Shown: positions 48,890 through 59,315 of the stretch, one piece after another | How the letters are laid out: each line of letters opens with the position of its first letter | Position numbering within the stretch: the first letter of the stretch is position 1 | Origin: Hafnia alvei | Lineage (GTDB): Bacteria; Pseudomonadota; Gammaproteobacteria; Enterobacterales; Enterobacteriaceae | Length of the DNA stretch: 64,000 nucleotides | Assembly (NCBI RefSeq): GCF_900095695.1 | Contig: NZ_FMIQ01000081.1 | Location: forward strand, 1 to 64,000 | Reading direction: 5' to 3' | The notes under the pieces: model-generated | Seen by the model: only the letters and a program-made list of their open reading frames with translations | Told to the model about the DNA's origin: nothing | Database searches by the model: none | Made by a program: the position numbers and the translations under genes

Positions 48890-50212
48890 TTATAAATGGT
48901 TATCGCTGGATGTATTGATAACCGGCAAGGTATCAACCTGACGGCGTGGCCAAGTAAATAGCATGGAAGCACCACCCAGAGAGCTACCGTTTACTGAGAT
49001 AGTGCCTTGGTAAGCTTGAGCAATGCTGTATACAATCGCGAGTCCAAGCCCACAGCCACCGGTTGCCCGATCGCGGCTTGGGTCTAAGCGAACAAATGGC
49101 TCAAAGACTCTTTCGCGTTCTTCTGGCGGAATGCCAGGACCATCATCGTCAACCTGCAAACAAGCGACATCACCATCCAGCCAGAGTCCAATGCGCAGTT
49201 TTTTCTGGCTGTAGCGTAGGGCATTATTGACTAAATTATCTAATACACGCTCCATTAGCCGCAGATCGACCGCGCCGAAGTCGCCGACGTGAGGAATATC
49301 GAGCGTAATTTCATGTTCCGGATGAATCATTTGAAAGTCTGTGATGCGTTCGGCTAACCACTGAGGCAGATCAATGGCTTCTAAATTGGTTTCGACCTGA
49401 GGACGGTCAAGTCGAGCATAGGTCAGCAGTTCGTCTATAAGCCCTTCGAGCTGCGCAATATCACGATTCAACGCGGTTTGTTCTGATTCAGACAGATTTT
49501 CACTCATCGCTAAGCGGTAGCGCAGACGAACCAACGGCGTACGCAGCTCATGGGCAATGCCATCTATCAGCTGCTTTTTGCTGATAATGAGCGTGTTGAT
49601 ATTGTCGGCCATTTGGTTGAAAGCCACTCCCAGCCGATGCAGGCTCGACGTAGGTTCAAAATGCGTTCGCTCTTCGAGATGGCCTTCACCTAAACGCTGA
49701 GCCGCATTCTCTAATTTCAGTAAATCCTGCCAATGTGGGCGCATCCAGAGAAAAACTGGCAGGGCTAAAGACAGTCCGATGAACAGTAGTAAAGCCAAAT
49801 CCAGCAGGCGCATTTCATGCAGATAGAAAAGGTATGGAATCGGGCCGACGGCTAAAACGTAGTGGCTACGCGGGATACGTTGAATAAATGAATATTCGCT
49901 ATCCAAAGCCACAATTTCGCCGTTTCTCAATTTTTTTTCTAAATCGGAAGGAAGTTGACGTTTACCCAATGGTTCAATATGGAATTTAAACGAGAGATTC
50001 CAATCGAGCTTGTTGATGGTTTTATTCCAATCACGCGGGGGTATTTCTCGTAATTCGCTGCGGATGAGATAGAGCGAGCTTTTCATCAGGTCATCCATTG
50101 ATTGACGTCCGGCGCGCTCGGCGGTGACTTTGTAAACCAATCCAACCAACATGGCCATAACCAGAAAACAGACAAACAACAACAGGTAAAACTGAACAAA
50201 AAGCTTTCTCAT
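48890..50212 (-). CDS. rstB: Sensor histidine kinase RstB
   Basis: A 440-residue inner-membrane sensor (E. coli 433). Two membrane helices (about 9-29 and 137-156) bracket a periplasmic sensor; a HAMP domain follows, then dimerisation box GIAHELRTPLVRLR (phospho-His about 224), and kinase boxes NNALRYS, DDGPGIP and GGCGLGLAI. RstB with RstA responds to acid and, through PhoQ, low Mg2+ in E. coli. rstA ends six bases upstream. Confidence 0.95.
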   Translation of the reverse strand: MRKLFVQFYLLLFVCFLVMAMLVGLVYKVTAERAGRQSMDDLMKSSLYLIRSELREIPPRDWNKTINKLDWNLSFKFHIEPLGKRQLPSDLEKKLRNGEIVALDSEYSFIQRIPRSHYVLAVGPIPYLFYLHEMRLLDLALLLFIGLSLALPVFLWMRPHWQDLLKLENAAQRLGEGHLEERTHFEPTSSLHRLGVAFNQMADNINTLIISKKQLIDGIAHELRTPLVRLRYRLAMSENLSESEQTALNRDIAQLEGLIDELLTYARLDRPQVETNLEAIDLPQWLAERITDFQMIHPEHEITLDIPHVGDFGAVDLRLMERVLDNLVNNALRYSQKKLRIGLWLDGDVACLQVDDDGPGIPPEERERVFEPFVRLDPSRDRATGGCGLGLAIVYSIAQAYQGTISVNGSSLGGASMLFTWPRRQVDTLPVINTSSDNHL

Positions 50213-50218
50213 TGAAAA

Positions 50219-50932
50219 TTATTCCCACGCATTCGGCGCAAACAGATAGCCTTTATTGCGCACGGTTTTAATACGAAACGGGTCGATTGCGTTGTCATCC
50301 AGTTTACGACGTAGGCGAGAAATCGCCACGTCGATGCTGCGATCCATGCCGTCATAGCTCACGCCACGCAGGGTGAGCAGCAGGGCGTCGCGATCCATAA
50401 TGGTTCCTGCATGGGTGGCCAGTTCCCACAGCAGGTCGAAATCGGAGGTCGAAAGGTTAATATTCTTATCTTTCAACGTGACCTGACGATTTACTGGGTC
50501 AATACGCAACTGCCCAAAATGAATACCGTTGCGAGTATTCACCGGTGCAGCTTCGCTTTCCACCGGCTGTGGCTGGTGCTGGCGTAAATGCAAACGTAAT
50601 CGCGCCAGCAATACAGCCGGTGGCGTCGTTTTCAAAATATAGTCATTGGCCCCCATCTCGAGCGACAAAATGTGATTCATATCGCTATCGAGTGAGGTGA
50701 GAAGTACGATGGGGCCTTTGTACACAGGGCGCAAATCGCGGCACAGCGTCATACCATCTTTACCGGGTAACATGATATCCAGCAAAACCAAATCAGGATT
50801 AAGGCGAGTAATCGTTTCCATTGCCGTATCACCGCGTGGCTCGATGGTGACATCAAGGTCGTGCTTGCCAAGGTATGCCGCAATAAGTTGCCCAACCTCT
50901 TGATCATCTTCAACAAATACAATGTTGTTCAT
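50219..50932 (-). CDS. rstA: Response regulator RstA
   Basis: A 237-residue OmpR/PhoB-type regulator: receiver domain with acidic pair VEDD (7-10), phospho-Asp 52 in LLDIMLPG and Lys in ILKTTPP (about 100), then a winged-helix domain (VTLKDKNINLSTSDFDLLWE, SIDVAISRLRRKL). Start ATG 50932 fits the family; 25 further in-frame codons upstream are not conserved. Operon rstA-rstB, 52 bases after folM. Confidence 0.95.
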   Translation of the reverse strand: MNNIVFVEDDQEVGQLIAAYLGKHDLDVTIEPRGDTAMETITRLNPDLVLLDIMLPGKDGMTLCRDLRPVYKGPIVLLTSLDSDMNHILSLEMGANDYILKTTPPAVLLARLRLHLRQHQPQPVESEAAPVNTRNGIHFGQLRIDPVNRQVTLKDKNINLSTSDFDLLWELATHAGTIMDRDALLLTLRGVSYDGMDRSIDVAISRLRRKLDDNAIDPFRIKTVRNKGYLFAPNAWE

Positions 50933-50984
50933 AACGATTTCTGTGCCTTCGCGTGATAAAACGATTTTATATGAGTCTTGCAAA

Positions 50985-51707
50985 TTAACGCAGTGGACGC
51001 CCACCATCCACGCTAATAGTACGTCCAGTCACGAACCTGCTGTTCAACAGAAACTCAATGGTATTCACTATTTCATGCTCGCCCGGCGCTATTTTCATCA
51101 ATGATTTGTCGAGCGCTTTTTGACGGTACTCATCATCATCCAATGAGTTGAACATGATTAGCGCAGGAGCAATCGAATTCACTTTCACTTCTGGCGCTAA
51201 TTTAGCCGCAAAAGAGCGGGTCATATTGTCTAATGCCGCTTTACTCGCTGCATACGCGATATGCTTGGCACTGCCGCGTTCCACCACATAGTCTGTGATA
51301 TGGATAATATCGGCGCCGGCTTCGCCTTGCCCAATCAGCAATGGCTCTAACAGCTGATTAAGAAGATAGGGGGTGTAGACATGAATTTGCAGCATGGCGG
51401 CTAACGTTTGCTCGGGCGCGGTCTCTGGTGACTCGGCTAGCCATGCACTGGCGTTATGAATAACCGCGCGCAGCGTCGGTGTGTGAGCTTTTACCTGTTC
51501 GGCAAAACGATAGATTTCGTCAGTTTGGGTGAAATCACCTTGAATGCACACCGCACCCGCGTTGCGCAATCCTTCTAGCGCTGGATATTCGCTGCGATAG
51601 GCCACAATCACAGACGTTCCCTGTGACAACAATGCATGCGCTAATGCCAGCCCGATTCTGCGGGCACCTCCAGTGATTAAGACGGGGGAGGAGTAGGCAT
51701 TGGTCAT
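50985..51707 (-). CDS. folM: Dihydromonapterin reductase FolM
   Basis: A 240-residue short-chain dehydrogenase, E. coli length. NADPH loop VLITGGARRIG (9-19), catalytic YxxxK (IAYAASKAALDN) and C-terminal VTGRTISVDGGRPLR. FolM reduces dihydromonapterin to tetrahydromonapterin with side activity on dihydrofolate. AGGGA lies eight bases before ATG 51707. Transcribed with rstA downstream, 52 bases apart. Confidence 0.93.
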   Translation of the reverse strand: MTNAYSSPVLITGGARRIGLALAHALLSQGTSVIVAYRSEYPALEGLRNAGAVCIQGDFTQTDEIYRFAEQVKAHTPTLRAVIHNASAWLAESPETAPEQTLAAMLQIHVYTPYLLNQLLEPLLIGQGEAGADIIHITDYVVERGSAKHIAYAASKAALDNMTRSFAAKLAPEVKVNSIAPALIMFNSLDDDEYRQKALDKSLMKIAPGEHEIVNTIEFLLNSRFVTGRTISVDGGRPLR

Positions 51708-52553
51708 GTATTCGGTCCCTATGTTTATTGGCTTTGGCATAATGCAAATGTTGCCACAGATTATGCCACTTGTTGCAGTTGTTAGCACATAGAGAAACGT
51801 ATCTGGAAAACTCATGGCGCTGTTTTTAATCGTTAAAAATTCCACTATAAACCGCGCAAGACGCCGATAGCTTTTCGCGCTCTCCGCTGCTGGCTCCCGC
51901 GTTGTCCATCGCCGTTCGCTTTTCTATCTAATGCTCCTGTAAAAAAAGAAAATACTGCATATCAGGATTTCGAATTTATAGAACAAACTTATTATGTCTT
52001 GAATCTAGTGATATTCACTTTAAAAAAATACTCTGACGGGAAAGTATAGTGCTAATTAAATATAAGTTGGGTGAATTAAAATAAATGTTTTATTGGGTTG
52101 AATGGAATCACCGCGCGCAAAATTTATTTTATATAGCGAGTAGTTACTTAACGTTATAAAAATTGAAACTCAATGTGGGTAAGCTGAACTCGAGTCAAGC
52201 CAGACAGCGCCTGATGTCACGCAGAGAAAGGCTGTGGACGTTACCCATAACATCCGCGGTTTCACTGGCGCGCTCACTGGTACTATGAAGGTAATATATT
52301 AAGTGTTAATAATGTAAAATCAAATTAACAATTAAGTTAAATTTTTAATGAGAGGATAAAATAATGAAACGACGATGATGATATTTATATTTATTATATT
52401 AAGTTTCATTTTGCATATGGTTTTCTATTTCAGAAAATGCCATTATGGTTTGGTCGTTAACATATAAATATGACTGATTTCGTCTGCATTTTTAAAAATT
52501 AAATTATTCTTTGTGCGTATGTGTCGCTGTCTTATAGAGGGGAGGCTAAGGGA
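51708..52553. other. Long AT-rich gap between folM and the orphan gene
   Basis: About 850 bases with no supported frame. It is much AT-richer than flanking genes from 51,950 on. A short GC-richer patch at 52,160-52,300 encodes nothing recognisable on either strand. Confidence 0.6.
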
Positions 52554-52985
52554 ATGTCCGGTATTCATTCGACCGTCGGTGATAGAGAAACGCTCTGTTT
52601 TGATTATACTCGGTTTCTGTCAGCCTCCTGTGACAAACACTGGAGCTTTTTCGACGCAATCTACGGCGTGATGCCGTTATTTGGTATGGTAACGCGCTCC
52701 CAAAATCGCTGTTCAGAATTCAAATCGATCGAAAACCTTAATGTGCAGATCCGACAGCTCGCGATGCAGGTGCTTTCTACGCAGGTTAGCGATGAAACCA
52801 ATATTGTTCGTCTCATTGAGCTGGTGAAAAGCCAAGGGCTGCAGGAACTCGATATCCAACTGCCTTATGCGCTTGAAGATGAACAGCTAAAAGTGATTAA
52901 AGCCGAGTGTCGTAATGCCGTTAGCATGACTCAAGATGACGAGCGCTTACACGTTGTTATTGCGGAAAATATTACGGCAAAATGA
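52554..52985 (+). CDS. Orphan protein of unknown function
   Basis: A 143-residue soluble protein starting MSGIHSTVGDRETLCF. ATG 52554 has GGGGAGG eight bases upstream; a GTG at 52521 is worse. No signal peptide, membrane segment or known motif. The chain looks mixed alpha/beta with a helix-rich C-terminal half (IENLNVQIRQLAMQVLS, LRN-like IVRLIELVKSQG) and four Cys in the first 70 residues. It sits between folM and ydgI, which are neighbours in E. coli, behind an AT-rich spacer and opposite ydgI, so it is a probable late insertion. Confidence 0.65.
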   Translation: MSGIHSTVGDRETLCFDYTRFLSASCDKHWSFFDAIYGVMPLFGMVTRSQNRCSEFKSIENLNVQIRQLAMQVLSTQVSDETNIVRLIELVKSQGLQELDIQLPYALEDEQLKVIKAECRNAVSMTQDDERLHVVIAENITAK

Positions 52986-53013
52986 GCGAACAATAACGAG
53001 ATTTCCCCAAATT

Positions 53014-53040
53014 AAAAAAGGTGGCCTGAGCCACCTTTTT
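53014..53040. terminator. Bidirectional terminator between orphan gene and ydgI
   Basis: AAAAAAGGTGGC/GCCACCTTTTT stem with a 4-nt loop, between convergent genes. Confidence 0.9.
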
Positions 53041-53060
53041 GCGTTTTTGCGACAGACCGA

Positions 53061-54452
53061 TTAGCCAAACATAAACCAAGCGGCCGGGAAGGTTGCAAGT
53101 AATAGCAGGAAGATACCCATGCGCTCCATTCCACACAGATCTTTCTTGCTCTCTAAACCACGGCGGGCAAACATAAAGACCAATAGACCGGGGGCATACA
53201 GCATCACAGACATCAGCAGGTGAGCAATGCCGGAAGCATAAATCAGCCATAGACCATAAGCACAGGCACCGTAGGCAGCAAACATAATTCGTTTATCTTG
53301 TTTCTGACGCCCGACTTTCAACAGGAATGCACCGACTAAGAAATAAGGCACCAAAATCATCTCTGAGGCGATAGTCAGCAAGTTATTATAGTTCGCGCCC
53401 GTCAACCAGATGATAATCAGCGTAACTTGAACAGCACCATTAGTCAGCCAAAGTGATGAGGCCGGCGCTTCCTTGCTATTTTGTTTACCGAAAATCTTAG
53501 GGAACGCCCCATGCTGAGAAGCCAAGAAAGGCACTTCCGCAGCCATAATCGTCCAACTCAAATAGGCACCGCACACCGATACAATCAGCCCGGCGGCAAT
53601 AATAATTTCACCGACTGATCCCATCATGTTCACCATCAAACCGGCCATCGATGGATTGCGAATTTCGGCCAGTTCAGCGCGAGGCATTACACCCAGTGAA
53701 AGCAGGGTAATGAGCAGGTAAACCACCAACGCAGAAATCACCGCCAGCATGGTGGCTAAGCCAACATCTTTCTTATGCTTAGCGCGTGCAGAAACGACCA
53801 CTGCGCCTTCAACCCCGATGAATACCCATAACGTGTAGAGCATCGTGTCTTTTACCTGTTCCCAAACAGGAACGCCCAACTTCATCCCGGTAAAATCAAT
53901 CTTGAAGGTATCAAGCTTGAATGCCATCGCAGCTAAAACCACAAACAGGCCCAACGGCAACAGTTTAGCCAGCGTGGCGGCAAGGTTAATACCCGCTGCT
54001 GTTTTCACGCCGCGCAGGATAAGGAAGTGAACCACCCATAGCAAAATAGACTCGCCAACAATAGCCTGCCATGTATTACCGTCGCCAAAGACGGTATGAC
54101 CCGCCGAATCAGTAAAGAAACTCAGGGCGGCAAATACAATCACCAGATACGATACGTTGGCAATAACCGCGCATAGCCAATATCCCCACGCCGAGCAAAA
54201 ACCGATGAGCTCACCGAACCCTTCTTTGGCGTAGGTAAAAATACCGCCGTCTAAGTCTGGTCTAAGTCTGGTCAGTAGCAGCATGGCGAAGGCGAGGAAC
54301 AAAATGCCAACGCCGGTAATCGTCCAACCGATCAGCAATGCAGCGGGACTGGCTACGGCAGCCATATTTTGCGGCAGACTAAAAACGCCAGCCCCCAGCA
54401 TAGAGCTGAGTACCAGAGCCGTTAGGGCGGTAAGTCCGAGTTTTTTATCCAA
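53061..54452 (-). CDS. ydgI: Basic amino-acid/polyamine antiporter YdgI
   Basis: A 463-residue APC-superfamily transporter with about twelve hydrophobic helices (E. coli YdgI 460). The N terminus KKLGLTALTALVLSSMLGAGVFSLPQNMA contains the glycine-rich substrate-binding helix of arginine:ornithine or lysine antiporters (ArcD type). SWTIMAAEVPFLA and LTIASEMILVPYFLVGAF are conserved. Substrate specificity of YdgI is not firmly proven. Followed downstream by a strong terminator. In E. coli it neighbours ydgH and folM. Confidence 0.92.
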   Translation of the reverse strand: MDKKLGLTALTALVLSSMLGAGVFSLPQNMAAVASPAALLIGWTITGVGILFLAFAMLLLTRLRPDLDGGIFTYAKEGFGELIGFCSAWGYWLCAVIANVSYLVIVFAALSFFTDSAGHTVFGDGNTWQAIVGESILLWVVHFLILRGVKTAAGINLAATLAKLLPLGLFVVLAAMAFKLDTFKIDFTGMKLGVPVWEQVKDTMLYTLWVFIGVEGAVVVSARAKHKKDVGLATMLAVISALVVYLLITLLSLGVMPRAELAEIRNPSMAGLMVNMMGSVGEIIIAAGLIVSVCGAYLSWTIMAAEVPFLASQHGAFPKIFGKQNSKEAPASSLWLTNGAVQVTLIIIWLTGANYNNLLTIASEMILVPYFLVGAFLLKVGRQKQDKRIMFAAYGACAYGLWLIYASGIAHLLMSVMLYAPGLLVFMFARRGLESKKDLCGMERMGIFLLLLATFPAAWFMFG

Positions 54453-54688
54453 TGCGAAGTCCTGAAACCAGTGTAATTAACTGTTTGATAACATATGATT
54501 AGTTTAAATACGGTTATGCGTTCAAATACGCAAAACATTAAACCGTAAAAGTGGCGCAAATTGTACGAGTTGAGGGGTGGGGGTGCAATGGATGAATATG
54601 CGTTTTATGCAAAAAAGTATGCAATTGTTAGCTAATGTTTTTCGCAGATACGTTTCGTTGCGATCGCGTGAATAATTGCGCCAATAAG

Positions 54689-54713
54689 AAAGGGCAGCCA
54701 ATGGCTGCCCTTT
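54689..54713 (-). terminator. ydgH terminator
   Basis: AAAGGGCAGCC/GGCTGCCCTTT 11-bp stem with a 3-nt loop, about 20 bases past the ydgH stop. Confidence 0.8.
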
Positions 54714-54734
54714 GAACGACATATGAAAGATTTA

Positions 54735-55685
54735 TTATTTGAACAGATCAGCACTAATGGTGAGGTTACCGCCGCTTTTGTTCTGCCACTGACGCGTAAT
54801 GTGGTAGTACTTCGCCCCTTTCTTCGCAGCGCGCTTAGCCACTTCAGAGGACACATCGGTCATGCTGTTGAAGTGACCAGTAAAGGTCACAGAATCAAAT
54901 GGAACCATTTGAGCCGCGGTGGTGTTATTCACTTCCTGAATTTGCGTACCGTCTGGCAACGTCACGGTATAGCGCTTACCGGTAGAGGACTGTGTTTCGA
55001 AGAAACGACCTACGCCAGTGCTTGGCGTGCCTGATGAAGCCACACCTGGGATCTCTACGTTGGCAGCTGCAGCGCCACCGGCTGCCAATGCAGCTTTACC
55101 TGCTTCAGAATCGGCAGGGATGGCATCTGGGCTCTGTACCTGACGCTTCGGCGCATCGGCTTTATAAATGTAGGCCGTGATGTATTGGTTGCCGCCGCTG
55201 TTGGCGTCAATCTGGCGAACGATAAAGTAAGAGTCGGCGCCTTTCTTGGCCGCTGCACGGCTAATGGCATCGGTCACATCTGGCTGGCTGCGGAAGAAAC
55301 CGCTTACGGTCACGGTGTCATAAGGCTGCAGCAGGTAAGCTTCTGTCTTAGGCAGTTCTTTTACGCCGTTGAATACGCGGTAGCTCGTGGTTTCTTTTAC
55401 GGTCTCAGCATCTTTCTTATACACATCTGCCGTTACGCGCCAGTTACCGCCGTTATTACTGTTATTGATATCTTGGATATAGAAATAATCAGCGCCCATG
55501 CTATCAGCACGACGAGAAACCGCGCTTGCCGCATCGTTGATCGCATTAAAGCGTCCGCTGATGGTTACTCGTTCAAATGGCTTCAGTTCGGAGGCTTTCT
55601 CTGGTGTGAGTTCCTGTGCAGCCTGAACAGACAGCGCAGTAAGAGACAATAACGCTGATGCAATAATGGTGGTTTTCAGCTTCAT
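54735..55685 (-). CDS. ydgH: Periplasmic YdgH (three DUF1471 domains)
   Basis: A 316-residue exported protein (E. coli 314). Signal peptide MKLKTTIIASALLSLTALSVQA, then three YhcN/DUF1471 repeats, each beginning with a RVTISGRFNAI, TVTVSGFFRSQ or SVTFTGHFNSM strand and containing ADYFYI, ADSYFI or AKYYHI. A Gly/Ala-rich linker (GKAALAAGGAAAANVEIPG) separates the second and third. DUF1471 proteins respond to envelope stress; YdgH also affects secretion of hydrolases in some enterobacteria. Monocistronic, divergent from pntA. Confidence 0.94.
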   Translation of the reverse strand: MKLKTTIIASALLSLTALSVQAAQELTPEKASELKPFERVTISGRFNAINDAASAVSRRADSMGADYFYIQDINNSNNGGNWRVTADVYKKDAETVKETTSYRVFNGVKELPKTEAYLLQPYDTVTVSGFFRSQPDVTDAISRAAAKKGADSYFIVRQIDANSGGNQYITAYIYKADAPKRQVQSPDAIPADSEAGKAALAAGGAAAANVEIPGVASSGTPSTGVGRFFETQSSTGKRYTVTLPDGTQIQEVNNTTAAQMVPFDSVTFTGHFNSMTDVSSEVAKRAAKKGAKYYHITRQWQNKSGGNLTISADLFK

Positions 55686-55847
55686 AAAAAATCCTTTACG
55701 CCTTTTTGCATTGACGAGTATTGCAGGCAGAACCGTTTCATCTTTTAACAGTTGTTTCTGCTGATGCTCAACTTATCGTAGTGACAATGTATGTAAAAAA
55801 TAATGGGGCAGATTATTACATGTAATAAGTTGTCATGCCTCAGTAAT

Positions 55848-56126
55848 TTATGCGTACTCAGTGATATGGTTACCAAATCGCATTTTTGCTTCATGTTGGA
55901 TTACGCTGAATAAATCAGCACGGCGTCCAGAATAGCACTCAAGTGTTAAGTTTGTGTTAACGAGAGATTCAAGTTCATGATTAAACGGCCCCATACTAAT
56001 AGTCTGGCTAATATCTACCCACTCTTTTGACCGTGAAATCAAGATATTAAGGCTCGCTTTCACAATCTTTCTACTAATCCTGAACATAAAGCGATAAATT
56101 TTATTAAATATGGCCTGCAAACGCAT
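55848..56126 (-). CDS. Doubtful 92-residue frame
   Basis: A frame in the AT-rich gap upstream of pntA encodes a basic N terminus (MRLQAIFNKIYRFMFRISRK) and an unremarkable rest. No ribosome site before the ATG at 56126 and no family recognised. It is the only frame filling this 600-base gap, but may be chance. Confidence 0.25.
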   Translation of the reverse strand: MRLQAIFNKIYRFMFRISRKIVKASLNILISRSKEWVDISQTISMGPFNHELESLVNTNLTLECYSGRRADLFSVIQHEAKMRFGNHITEYA

Positions 56127-56305
56127 GGGAATAGTGGATCATCGGTTCTATTTTCAGTAGGTTATAGGTAGCTATGTATACCTAAAGTAACGAGAGTTTC
56201 TACTCTGTGTAAAAAAGGTATAGCAAACACTGAGCTGTAAGGCTCTGTCGGTCATTGCTTACTCAGGATGACGCTCATCTTATTGACAGGTGAAAAGGGA
56301 AGATT

Positions 56306-57835
56306 ATGCGTATTGGTATACCCAGAGAGCGGTTGGCCAATGAAGCCCGTGTAGCAGCCACGCCGAAAACGGTAGAGCAGCTACTAAAATTGGGTTTTAC
56401 CGTGGCGATCGAAAACGGTGCTGGCAAATTAGCGAGCTTCGATGATGCGGCATTCCAGCAGGTTGGAGCCGAAATTGTTGGTTATGAAGATATTTGGCAA
56501 TCTGACGTCATTTTAAAAGTGAATGCGCCAGAAGATGAAGAAATTGCCCTGATGAATCCGGGCAGTACTTTAATCAGCTTTATTTGGCCTGCACAAAATC
56601 AAGATCTGCTACAAAAACTGGCAGAGCGTCAGGTTACCGTCATGGCGATGGATTCCGTGCCGCGTATTTCTCGCGCCCAGTCCCTCGATGCCCTGAGCTC
56701 CATGGCAAACATCGCGGGTTACCGTGCCATTGTTGAAGCCGCACACGAATTCGGACGCTTCTTCACCGGACAGATCACCGCCGCAGGTAAAGTTCCTCCT
56801 GCCAAAGTGATGGTCATCGGCGCAGGCGTGGCCGGTTTGGCGGCGATCGGCGCCGCAGGAAGCTTAGGTGCCATCGTTCGCGCCTTCGACACCCGTCCTG
56901 AAGTGAAAGAGCAGGTACAAAGCATGGGCGCCGAATTCCTTGAATTAGATTTCGAGGAAGAAGCGGGCAGCGGCGATGGTTACGCGAAAGTGATGTCTCC
57001 AGCGTTTATCAAAGCCGAGATGGAACTGTTCGCCGCTCAGGCAAAAGACGTGGATATTATCGTCACCACGGCGCTTATTCCGGGCAAACCAGCTCCGCGT
57101 TTGATCACCAAAGAAATGGTTGAGTCGATGAAACCGGGCAGCGTGATTGTCGATTTAGCGGCGCAAACCGGCGGCAACTGCGAACTGACCGTCGCCGATA
57201 CGGTAACCGAAACGCCAAACGGCGTGAAAATCATTGGCTACACCGATCTGCCAAGTCGTTTACCTACGCAGTCTTCTCAGCTTTATGCCACCAACCTGGT
57301 AAACCTATTAAAACTGCTGTGCAAAGAGAAAGACGGCACGCTTAACGTTGATTTTGACGATACCGTTATTCGCGGTGTTACCGTCGTCAAAACGGGTGAA
57401 GTGACATGGCCAGCACCGCCAATTCAGGTTTCTGCTCAGCCAAAAGCGAAAGCGGCTGAACCTGTGGCGGCCAAAGAGCCAGAGAAACCGGCCTCACCAT
57501 TCAAAAAATATATCATTCTTGCCATCGTCATTATCTTGTTTGGGTGGCTGGCGAATGTCGCACCAAAAGAGTTTCTTTCGCACTTCACCGTTTTCGCGCT
57601 TTCATGCGTGGTCGGTTATTACGTTGTGTGGAATGTCAGTCACGCACTGCATACGCCATTGATGTCGGTCACCAACGCGATTTCAGGGATTATCGTGGTG
57701 GGGGCGGTGTTGCAAATTGGCCACGGCGGCTGGATCACATTCTTTGCCTTTATCGCCGTGCTGATTGCCAGCATTAACATTTTTGGTGGATTCACCGTGA
57801 CTCAGCGCATGCTGAAAATGTTCCGCAAGAACTAA
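56306..57835 (+). CDS. pntA: NAD(P) transhydrogenase subunit alpha
   Basis: Alpha subunit of the proton-translocating transhydrogenase, which makes NADPH from NADH using the proton gradient. The 509 residues match E. coli (510). The NAD(H)-binding domain I ([25 protein letters not shown]...; [18 protein letters not shown] near 175) is followed by a charged linker ([16 protein letters not shown]) and four membrane helices (about 400-500). A purine-rich GGGAAG precedes the ATG. It is upstream of pntB with a ten-base gap. Confidence 0.97.
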   Translation: MRIGIPRERLANEARVAATPKTVEQLLKLGFTVAIENGAGKLASFDDAAFQQVGAEIVGYEDIWQSDVILKVNAPEDEEIALMNPGSTLISFIWPAQNQDLLQKLAERQVTVMAMDSVPRISRAQSLDALSSMANIAGYRAIVEAAHEFGRFFTGQITAAGKVPPAKVMVIGAGVAGLAAIGAAGSLGAIVRAFDTRPEVKEQVQSMGAEFLELDFEEEAGSGDGYAKVMSPAFIKAEMELFAAQAKDVDIIVTTALIPGKPAPRLITKEMVESMKPGSVIVDLAAQTGGNCELTVADTVTETPNGVKIIGYTDLPSRLPTQSSQLYATNLVNLLKLLCKEKDGTLNVDFDDTVIRGVTVVKTGEVTWPAPPIQVSAQPKAKAAEPVAAKEPEKPASPFKKYIILAIVIILFGWLANVAPKEFLSHFTVFALSCVVGYYVVWNVSHALHTPLMSVTNAISGIIVVGAVLQIGHGGWITFFAFIAVLIASINIFGGFTVTQRMLKMFRKN

Positions 57836-57845
57836 GGGGTAACAC

Positions 57846-59237
57846 ATGTCTGGAGGATTAGTTACTGCAGCATACATTGTTGCCGCAATCCTGTTTATTT
57901 TTAGTCTGGCGGGTCTGTCTAAACACGAAACGTCCAAGCAGGGCAACATCTTCGGCGTGGTCGGGATGGCCATTGCGTTGATCGCAACCATCTTTGGCCC
58001 CGACTCCAGCAACGTTGGCTGGATCATCGTTGCCATGGTGATCGGTGGTGCAATTGGTATCTATCTGGCGAAGAAAGTCGAAATGACCGAAATGCCAGAG
58101 CTGGTTGCCGTACTGCACAGCTTCGTGGGTTTGGCGGCCGTACTGGTTGGCTTCAACAGCTTTATCGAACACCAGCCGGGTTCGATGGAACACGTGATGG
58201 AAAATATCCATCTGACCGAAGTGTTCCTTGGTATCTTCATCGGTGCGGTCACCTTCACCGGTTCCATCGTCGCATTTGGTAAACTGCGTGGCACCATTTC
58301 ATCGAAGCCACTGATGTTGCCAAGCCGTCACAAGCTGAACTTGGCTGCGCTGGTTGTCTCTTTCTTGCTGATGGTATGGTTCGTTAATACCGGTAGCACC
58401 AGCGTTCAGGTCATGTGCGTGCTGCTGATGACCATCATTGCGCTGGCGTTTGGTTGGCATTTGGTGGCCTCAATTGGCGGTGCAGACATGCCGGTTGTGG
58501 TTTCTATGCTGAACTCCTATTCCGGTTGGGCCGCAGCGGCTGCGGGCTTCATGCTCAGCAACGATTTGCTGATCGTGACCGGTGCGTTAGTGGGTTCTTC
58601 CGGTGCTATTCTGTCTTACATTATGTGTAAGGCGATGAACCGCTCGTTCTTCAGCGTCATTGCCGGTGGTTTTGGTACCGACGGCTCTTCAACGGGTGAA
58701 GATCAGGAAATGGGCGAGTACCGTGAAACCACGGCTGAAGAAGTGGCTGAGCAGTTGAAAGGTTCTTCTTCTGTCATTATCACCCCAGGCTACGGCATGG
58801 CCGTGGCTCAGGCGCAGTATCCGGTGGCAGAAATTACCGCGAAGCTGCGCGCCATGGGCGTGAAAGTTCGCTTTGGTATTCATCCAGTTGCCGGTCGTTT
58901 GCCTGGACACATGAACGTATTGCTGGCAGAAGCAAAAGTCCCGTATGACATCGTGCTAGAAATGGACGAGATAAACGACGACTTTGCTGACACCGATACC
59001 GTTCTGGTTATTGGCGCGAACGACACCGTAAACCCAGCGGCAATGGAAGATCCACGTAGCCCAATCGCCGGTATGCCGGTGTTGGAAGTGTGGAAAGCGC
59101 AGAATGTTATCGTGTTCAAACGCTCAATGAACACCGGCTATGCTGGCGTTCAGAACCCATTGTTCTTCAAAGACAATACCCAAATGCTGTTTGGTGATGC
59201 GAAAGCCAGCGTAGAAGCCATTTTACGCGCGCTGTAA
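57846..59237 (+). CDS. pntB: NAD(P) transhydrogenase subunit beta
   Basis: Beta subunit, 463 residues (E. coli 462). The first 260 residues are membrane helices ([39 protein letters not shown] with the proton-channel His); the C-terminal NADP(H) domain III has [40 protein letters not shown] and [17 protein letters not shown] precedes the ATG. Assembles with PntA in the inner membrane. Confidence 0.97.
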   Translation: MSGGLVTAAYIVAAILFIFSLAGLSKHETSKQGNIFGVVGMAIALIATIFGPDSSNVGWIIVAMVIGGAIGIYLAKKVEMTEMPELVAVLHSFVGLAAVLVGFNSFIEHQPGSMEHVMENIHLTEVFLGIFIGAVTFTGSIVAFGKLRGTISSKPLMLPSRHKLNLAALVVSFLLMVWFVNTGSTSVQVMCVLLMTIIALAFGWHLVASIGGADMPVVVSMLNSYSGWAAAAAGFMLSNDLLIVTGALVGSSGAILSYIMCKAMNRSFFSVIAGGFGTDGSSTGEDQEMGEYRETTAEEVAEQLKGSSSVIITPGYGMAVAQAQYPVAEITAKLRAMGVKVRFGIHPVAGRLPGHMNVLLAEAKVPYDIVLEMDEINDDFADTDTVLVIGANDTVNPAAMEDPRSPIAGMPVLEVWKAQNVIVFKRSMNTGYAGVQNPLFFKDNTQMLFGDAKASVEAILRAL

Positions 59238-59256
59238 ACACCCTCTGGTGATAAAC

Positions 59257-59289
59257 AAAAGGGCCGCAGTTCAAATTGCGGCCCTTTTT
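59257..59289. terminator. pntAB terminator (bidirectional)
   Basis: AAAAGGGCCGCA/TGCGGCCCTTTT 12-bp stem with an 8-nt loop, followed by T's on both strands, between convergent pntB and uspE. Confidence 0.9.
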
Positions 59290-59315
59290 ACATCTATTTT
59301 TTATATATCGTCTAG

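Noticed and set aside
52150-52300. GC-richer patch as an insertion-sequence end or small gene
   Set aside because: Only a 17-codon frame on the - strand and no terminal repeats or transposase.
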